28,287 nt of DNA, taken from assembly GCA_043816305.1 (NCBI GenBank), contig JBDRHZ010000026.1:1-28287 (forward strand). The letters run 5' to 3'. The first letter of the stretch is position 1, and the number at the start of each line of letters is the position of its first letter. Positions 23,070 through 28,287 of the stretch are shown here, piece after piece. Source of the stretch: JAHIVN01 sp018816645 (lineage in GTDB: Bacteria; Patescibacteriota; Dojkabacteria; JAHIVN01). The notes below the pieces were generated by a model that searched no databases, was not told the origin of the DNA, and worked only from the letters and a program-made list of their open reading frames with translations. A program made the position numbers and the translations under genes.

Positions 23070-24311
23070 TCAATCACTGAAGAATTCTTCTTCAACATCT
23101 TTGATCTGTTGGTTAATTTCATCAGAATAGTTTTCGAAATCCTGGAATCTTCCTGCTCTCAAGTTTTCAATAAAATCAGACATAAGGTTATCTCGCTCTT
23201 TATATCTTTCGGTGAAATATGACCCGCATTCACTAGGAACATCAGCAAGAGCAGAGCTAAATCTTTCTGATGTCAATTTACCAGAAAGACAAAATGTTTC
23301 ATCTGTTACTGCATTTGAAACATCCCAGCTAGCACCATTTTCTGCATATGTCATACACATTTTATATTCATCAAATGCCTTTATTTTCTCTTTCTCGTTA
23401 TCAAAAACACTTGAGAGCTCATCCGCATTCTTCGGAGAATAGTAATCGCCATTGCCTGCTACTGAGATTTCTTTGAGCTGTTTTGAGGCTGTGTTGTTCA
23501 CATCAAAACCGATAACGTTTATTATAGGCTTTAAGTCGGTGGCTGCTAGTTCTTTTGCTTCCTTGACAGGATTACCATTACAGGACTCTTCACCATCACT
23601 GACAAGATATACTATGAGATTCGTTTCTTCTGAATCCCAATCGCTATATTTACTCGTTATTTTATCCAGAGTCAATCCGATAGGTGTCCAGCCGTTATTT
23701 GCAATCACCTCGTCAACCTTAATAGAATTAATTCTGTTTTTCAACTTGGATTTATCTGTCGTAAAATTGATAGCCAGACTTGTATCAGTACACCCAGCAC
23801 CCCCGGGATTACCTCCATTTTCACCATAGATCCATAGTGCAATTTCCACTCTCTTCGGAATAAATTCCAAGAAATCAACTAAGGCTTTTTTTGCAGCGTT
23901 TATCTTGTAAACACCGGCTACCTTCTCCCCCATACTTCCTGAAGCATCGAGAACTAATAATACTTTTGTATCTCCAAGATAACTGTCCTCAAACTCCTCT
24001 GGTTTCTCACAAGTATCAAACTTTAGATCCTGGACACAAGAAGCAAAATCCTCTCCATTCGAAGTTACCCAGGCATCAAAAACTTGTTCACAGTCATAAG
24101 CTGCTTCTGAGGAAACGGATGTTGATAAAGTTGAAGAATCATCACCACTGTTCTTTCCTCTGAAGAAAACTAGAAAAACTGAAACTGCACCACAAATTAG
24201 TATGAGAAAGATAAGCAGTAGAACAAATATCAAAATGACTGGTCCTTTCTTTCTCCCTGCCTTTGAGGCATCAATTGCTTGAGCAGATACCTGAGTTTGA
24301 TTCTGTTCCAT
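23070..24311 (-). CDS. Membrane-anchored von Willebrand factor A protein
   Basis: A 413-residue protein with one N-terminal membrane helix (about residues 24-49, after a basic GRKKGP), a Ser/Thr-rich linker, and a vWA domain from about 115 to 320. The metal-ion-dependent adhesion site is complete: DASGS at 122-126, Thr209 in GWTPIG, and Asp239 in VSDGEESC. Several Cys outside the vWA core (residues 74, 92, 101 and in the C-terminal part) suggest disulfides and an extracellular location. The C-terminal 90 residues are helical with no recognised fold. It starts 23 bases after the large upstream surface gene and is probably co-transcribed with it. A role in protein-protein contact at the cell surface is inferred. 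Confidence 0.9.
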   Translation of the reverse strand: MEQNQTQVSAQAIDASKAGRKKGPVILIFVLLLIFLILICGAVSVFLVFFRGKNSGDDSSTLSTSVSSEAAYDCEQVFDAWVTSNGEDFASCVQDLKFDTCEKPEEFEDSYLGDTKVLLVLDASGSMGEKVAGVYKINAAKKALVDFLEFIPKRVEIALWIYGENGGNPGGAGCTDTSLAINFTTDKSKLKNRINSIKVDEVIANNGWTPIGLTLDKITSKYSDWDSEETNLIVYLVSDGEESCNGNPVKEAKELAATDLKPIINVIGFDVNNTASKQLKEISVAGNGDYYSPKNADELSSVFDNEKEKIKAFDEYKMCMTYAENGASWDVSNAVTDETFCLSGKLTSERFSSALADVPSECGSYFTERYKERDNLMSDFIENLRAGRFQDFENYSDEINQQIKDVEEEFFSD

Positions 24312-24334
24312 AATAATTCTTTTTAAAAACTAAT

Positions 24335-27300
24335 TTACGGCTCCCAGTAAATCGCCTTCATATTCCTGATAAAGTAAGCACGATTGTTCTCAATTTTGAA
24401 GTCATGACCATAAACCAGACCTTCAGTTTTGACGACATTTATCCATCTGGACTCCCATTTGCTTACCGTATCTACATTTGCATTCGCAGTGTTTGCTGAA
24501 TCTATAATCCCTACAGCTGTATATTCAGATTCGGAGTAGGGGATCCCTACTAGATTCCAACCAGTTGTAAGCTGTACTGGAACTGAGCTCTTTAAACCTT
24601 TTCCTCTTATCGTAAACTCCCCTTTTGAGTCGGATTTGAGAATATAACCCTCTCCCAGCTTCAGACGGAAATCATTTGCATCATCAGTACCTTGTCTATG
24701 AACCTGCCACACGCCATCTCGATATCGCATCACTCTGGAGACAAAAAGCCCCTGAGAGTTGATATCTGACAAAAGATCGCTTGCCATATAATCTTCTTTA
24801 TCAGGAGCAATGTTCAGCGTAATCAGATTCCAGCCCCTTGCTAATTTTTGGGTTCCTGAGACTTCTGTGATGTCCGCAAAACCGCCGTATTGCTGAGAAT
24901 CTCCGCTTTCCAGAACAAGCTTGAGATTATAGTTTATGTCTTCCACCGCCATAAAGTCCGTTTCAAGAGTTTTATATTCATCATGTTCGACATTCACCGT
25001 ATATTTCTTGCCTTTATCCAGATCGAAAGTAAATTTTCCATACTCATCTGATCTCGTAACAAATTTTTCCCCATCTGTTGCAGTGAAAGTCAACTTTGCA
25101 TTGTACAGCGGATAATATTCCTTTTCTTGAGCAGAAACCTTCTCTACTAAATAATCTCTTAAAGAGATTCCATCATTTTTCAAGCTTGCATAACTAGTAT
25201 CCAAGGGGTTCAGATATCCACTACTACACTCAAAGCCAAGTATCCCTTTTAGGAAATCCCTTGTGCTCGGAGGACAATTGCATAGGTATAATGCTGTATA
25301 CTCCTTTTTTTCTTGCTCAGTCAATTCTCGTTCCTTACAAATTTGTCCCTCTGGTAATACTTCTGAATGATCGGCCGTACAGGTAATAGTTCCATCATAG
25401 GTCATCAAATACTTACTTAATTCATTCTCTAGAGCTTCCCTAGCTTTTTGTTCACATTTAGTTTTTCCAACATCACTCTCACATTCTGATTTTTTCATAC
25501 ACAAATACTGTCCTTGTATCGTTCCGTTGACTGGGCATGGCTTTTTAAGCGGTATATTTAATTGTCCATTAAACGTTACACCTCCATAGCATTTTACTAT
25601 CGGATCTTCAGCTATGACTTCCCCCCCATCATCAGAGTAAGAAACTGGTATATACAACTCATCTCTTATCGTTTTACTATCTTCGTTGTCGGTTAAAGTA
25701 CAGACAACCTTGATACTCTCATCTTTCTTTATATATTTATTGTCAGGTAAATCAAAGCTCATTGGTTTTGTCTGACTTCCCTCAGTGTTTAGAGTCTCAG
25801 ATGCAGTTCCGCATGAATTTGGAGATGCATTGTTTGCATCACTTCCGCACAATACATTTTCGGTTTTACAGCTAAGAGTATCACCATCTCCCTCTGTTAC
25901 GACCTCAACATTTAAATAAATCTTCTGAAATTGAGTTCCATCATCAAATTGGCACTTATTCGGATCTGTCCCGCACGTTGCTTTCAAAGATCCCGATCCT
26001 GGTCCATAAGAATAGTCATCTTTGATATGAACACTTTGTTCCACTACTGGTGTTGGCGGTGGAGGTTCCGGGGGCGGAGCTCCTACCACTTCGAAAGTAT
26101 ATTTTGAGTTCACAAGTGCTTCAGTTCCCTCTAGCTGACATTTTATATCTACTGTGGGTTGGCTGCTAGCAGAAACTGATAAAGTATGATCTTTTTGCAA
26201 GCTAAAGTATAGTGTATCATCAAGATCGACATACTTACCATTAGTACTATTTATACCAGGTAATGATGATTTAATATCCCCGGCTTCATTTATCCCTTCA
26301 AGCTCACATATTATGCTTGTCTGTTCAGTCTCTTTATAACTGTATTTCAAGTTTACATACAGGTTTCCGTGACTTTGAAGAGTCCACACACCACCATTAT
26401 TTGCCACCTTAATACTTTGAGGATTTCCATACCCCTTTATTATCAGGTCGTTCTTCCCTTCTTGAGGAGGAGTTTGGCCTTCTCTGATAACATCTATATT
26501 CACACTAGCATTTACATATTCACCTTGATCCCAAAGATGGCCTGCAGAACAACCTATATACATATTTCCCTCCTTAATTTCACTACCCCTTACATAATTA
26601 TTGTAATCATCTTTTTTGGCTTCCAGTACTACAGTATCATCAAACCCACTTCCTACAGTTTGCGAAAATCTATCCATAGATTGATTTAAAACCATCAGAT
26701 CACAAATTAAGCTGTCTCCCTCTTTGCCGTTTGTATATGTGATATCTACAGAAAAACTCTTATCAGACTCGAGAACACCTTCTTGACTAACCTCCATCTG
26801 TTTTGGATTGACTGAGATTGATAATGTCCTTTCCCCGCCTGATGGTTTTCTCGGCGGCACTCTGCACATCCACTCACAATTTGTTCCTTCCCCTGTACAA
26901 GCTTTGCTCCCAGGGCATAAACTTGAAAATGTCTTCCAACCTGATGACTGCCAAGTTTTGAGGGTTTCGGGATTTTCTTCCGTCTCATATCGTGATTTCG
27001 ACATACATTTGCCTCCAGGACCATACTGCTTGTCATCGGATTCAAAAGTCGAACAATCATCGCTTTGCTGATTGAAACCAGGCTCTTTACTGCAATCTGA
27101 GGCACATTCTCCGCCTGGCGGAGGTGGAGGTGAAGGATTCTCTTTACTGATCAGATACAGGTCTACGTAACTGTACTCGCAAATATTTATCAGTTTGTTT
27201 CCCTTGCCATCAACTGTATCAAAACCTTCTGTTGAAGCCGATACACCTAATGCTCCCCCTTTAGCCACAATGTTATCCCACTCTATCATGCTTGGTTCGA

Positions 27301-28287
27301 TCGTATAACTTACTTTCGACTTGTTATACGCATCATACACATATTTTTCATTCTGTCCAAAATAAACACCCACCTTATCTATCTTATATTTCGCAGGTGA
27401 ATCATCCTTATAAATTGCAAAAATGTCTACTTTTATACTGTGTTTCTCACATCCGGGTCCTGCTGGAGGCTCTCCTCCGTTGACACAATCCTGAACACTC
27501 CCGCTTTTGTCTTCCCAGCATTTCCAAACTGCCTCGTTAAACCAAGCCTGCCAATACCCTTCCTTAATTTCTGCTTTTCCGCCATTTGGCTCTATACATT
27601 CTCTTCCACAGGCGATGACATCGCAACAGTCTGCATTACTTCCGCCGCAGCCACGTTCGTCGCAGGGAGCTCCGTCGATAGTTCTCGGCTTAGCATACAC
27701 ACCACCAACCAATGTGTCCAAAGCACTAACCGCTGTCTTTTCCTGTATCTTTTCCAGATGATTATCCAGCTCAAGGGGTCCTGTCGGGGCAAACTGCTCT
27801 AGAATCCCTTCTCTCTTATACGTCTCTCCTTTCTCTGTTCTCACCCACATTATCACTTCTACATCTCCTTTTAGGCTGAACGGTTCAGACAAGTCCTGAC
27901 TGTAAAAACTATTTGCATCTAGCGTCCAGCTACCACTTTCACTTGTCACCGTCGACACGTAGTTCGATAATTCTCCTTTCTCGCTCTCTAACCTAAGTAA
28001 CACTACAGCATCTTCTGCAGACGTTTCTCCATCATTTTCTATCACTGAACCCCACAGTGGATCAGGTACCGGCAGCTCTTCTCTCACATTTGTTGTCGTT
28101 GCATTAAATTCCACTTCACTATCAGATCTCCCATATAAAAAGATTCCTCCTCCTATCCTGAAGCTGTATTCCTTCTGTGGATCCAGTCCTGTCACCACTA
28201 CCGAGTGATTGTAGTATCTTCCTATCTTTTCTCCCTCCTGATCTCTTTCATCGTAGAACTTCTCTTTCCCTATCTTGCCTACAAACG
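24335..28287 (-). CDS. Large modular surface protein, 5' end beyond the window
   Basis: The reading frame is open to the window edge, so at least 1317 residues are seen and the true start is outside. Order from the visible N-side: fibronectin III-like end (GRYYNHSVVVTGLDPQKEYS), Cys-rich regions (CDERGCGGSNADCCDVIACG; later CASDCSKEPG and CEWMCRVPP), several beta-sandwich repeats starting with V-I-K/D-G, Pro-rich linkers (PPPEPPPPTP), another Cys-rich segment with CEQKAREALENELSKYL, a carboxypeptidase-regulatory-like domain (FTATDGEKFVTRSDEYGKFT), and two C-terminal GWNL repeats (ARGWNLITLNI; TTGWNLVGIP). There is no C-terminal anchor or sorting signal. Many Cys imply export. It precedes the vWA gene by 23 bases. 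Function unknown. Confidence 0.85.
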   Translation of the reverse strand, partial: FVGKIGKEKFYDERDQEGEKIGRYYNHSVVVTGLDPQKEYSFRIGGGIFLYGRSDSEVEFNATTTNVREELPVPDPLWGSVIENDGETSAEDAVVLLRLESEKGELSNYVSTVTSESGSWTLDANSFYSQDLSEPFSLKGDVEVIMWVRTEKGETYKREGILEQFAPTGPLELDNHLEKIQEKTAVSALDTLVGGVYAKPRTIDGAPCDERGCGGSNADCCDVIACGRECIEPNGGKAEIKEGYWQAWFNEAVWKCWEDKSGSVQDCVNGGEPPAGPGCEKHSIKVDIFAIYKDDSPAKYKIDKVGVYFGQNEKYVYDAYNKSKVSYTIEPSMIEWDNIVAKGGALGVSASTEGFDTVDGKGNKLINICEYSYVDLYLISKENPSPPPPPGGECASDCSKEPGFNQQSDDCSTFESDDKQYGPGGKCMSKSRYETEENPETLKTWQSSGWKTFSSLCPGSKACTGEGTNCEWMCRVPPRKPSGGERTLSISVNPKQMEVSQEGVLESDKSFSVDITYTNGKEGDSLICDLMVLNQSMDRFSQTVGSGFDDTVVLEAKKDDYNNYVRGSEIKEGNMYIGCSAGHLWDQGEYVNASVNIDVIREGQTPPQEGKNDLIIKGYGNPQSIKVANNGGVWTLQSHGNLYVNLKYSYKETEQTSIICELEGINEAGDIKSSLPGINSTNGKYVDLDDTLYFSLQKDHTLSVSASSQPTVDIKCQLEGTEALVNSKYTFEVVGAPPPEPPPPTPVVEQSVHIKDDYSYGPGSGSLKATCGTDPNKCQFDDGTQFQKIYLNVEVVTEGDGDTLSCKTENVLCGSDANNASPNSCGTASETLNTEGSQTKPMSFDLPDNKYIKKDESIKVVCTLTDNEDSKTIRDELYIPVSYSDDGGEVIAEDPIVKCYGGVTFNGQLNIPLKKPCPVNGTIQGQYLCMKKSECESDVGKTKCEQKAREALENELSKYLMTYDGTITCTADHSEVLPEGQICKERELTEQEKKEYTALYLCNCPPSTRDFLKGILGFECSSGYLNPLDTSYASLKNDGISLRDYLVEKVSAQEKEYYPLYNAKLTFTATDGEKFVTRSDEYGKFTFDLDKGKKYTVNVEHDEYKTLETDFMAVEDINYNLKLVLESGDSQQYGGFADITEVSGTQKLARGWNLITLNIAPDKEDYMASDLLSDINSQGLFVSRVMRYRDGVWQVHRQGTDDANDFRLKLGEGYILKSDSKGEFTIRGKGLKSSVPVQLTTGWNLVGIPYSESEYTAVGIIDSANTANANVDTVSKWESRWINVVKTEGLVYGHDFKIENNRAYFIRNMKAIYWEP

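Noticed and set aside
26746..27105. 119-codon minus-strand frame within the large surface gene
   Set aside because: It is a shadow in another frame of a long, domain-rich coding sequence.
1..28287. CRISPR array
   Set aside because: The repeats found have units of 7-8 bases without spacers; no 24-40 base direct repeats with unique spacers were seen.

Overview
The window is AT-rich bacterial DNA and most likely comes from a candidate-phyla-radiation (Patescibacteria) genome. The signs are: very large SdrD-like surface proteins with repeated EVLG/LxxTG-type sequences, a DUF4013 membrane protein, an S23-type four-helix-bundle protein, an RNHCP-domain protein, almost no Shine-Dalgarno sequences, and a GC-rich palindrome (CCTGCCTGCCGGCAGGCAGG) that I recall as scattered through such genomes. 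TGA is used as a stop (for example by the DUF192, DHH and RNHCP genes), so this is ordinary code 11 and not the UGA=Gly code of Gracilibacteria or SR1. A finer placement such as Dojkabacteria or Microgenomates is only a guess.

Layout. 1-1770: the 3' end of an IS3/IS481-type transposase, then a MurA-like gene broken by an in-frame TAG inside a short extra stretch. 1769-2997 (minus): three small tandem genes of unknown function that look like diverged paralogues. 2998-3444: non-coding DNA with period-8 and period-7 tandem repeats. 3445-5689: mutL (endonuclease type) overlapping a membrane-anchored DUF192 gene, then the decayed end of a PAS-domain sensor gene on the minus strand. 6074-8515: an M16 zinc peptidase and a DHH/DHHA1 phosphoesterase. 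8697-15533: a 2278-residue modular surface protein that looks like two fused exported proteins. 15572-16538: a four-helix-bundle gene flanked by inverted octamer arrays, then a small PLDc_N-like membrane protein with its own promoter and terminator. 16807-19239: clpP, a small membrane protein, a cluster of one intact tRNA-Val(GAC) with two broken copies, and a DUF4013 membrane protein. 19243-23007: a textbook promoter and a compact T-box leader in front of thrS, then infC, an RNHCP gene, rpmI and rplT. 23070-28287 (minus): a von Willebrand A protein downstream of a second very large surface protein whose 5' end lies outside the window.

How it fits together. Core translation genes (thrS, infC, rpmI, rplT, tRNA-Val) sit beside protein and nucleotide turnover (clpP, M16, DHH), repair (mutL) and two cell-surface loci. 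The thrS unit appears to be controlled by transcription attenuation that senses uncharged tRNA-Thr. The infC reading frame has no usual start codon upstream of its conserved N-terminus, which fits the start-codon autoregulation known for IF3. Several start codons lie 4-9 bases after a TATAAT-like box, which suggests leaderless mRNAs.

The most unusual items are the short T-box, the tRNA-Val graveyard with a palindrome inserted in a D-loop, the AUA-type infC start, the period-7/8 intergenic arrays (one family in both orientations), and the internal sorting-signal plus signal-peptide junction in the giant surface protein.
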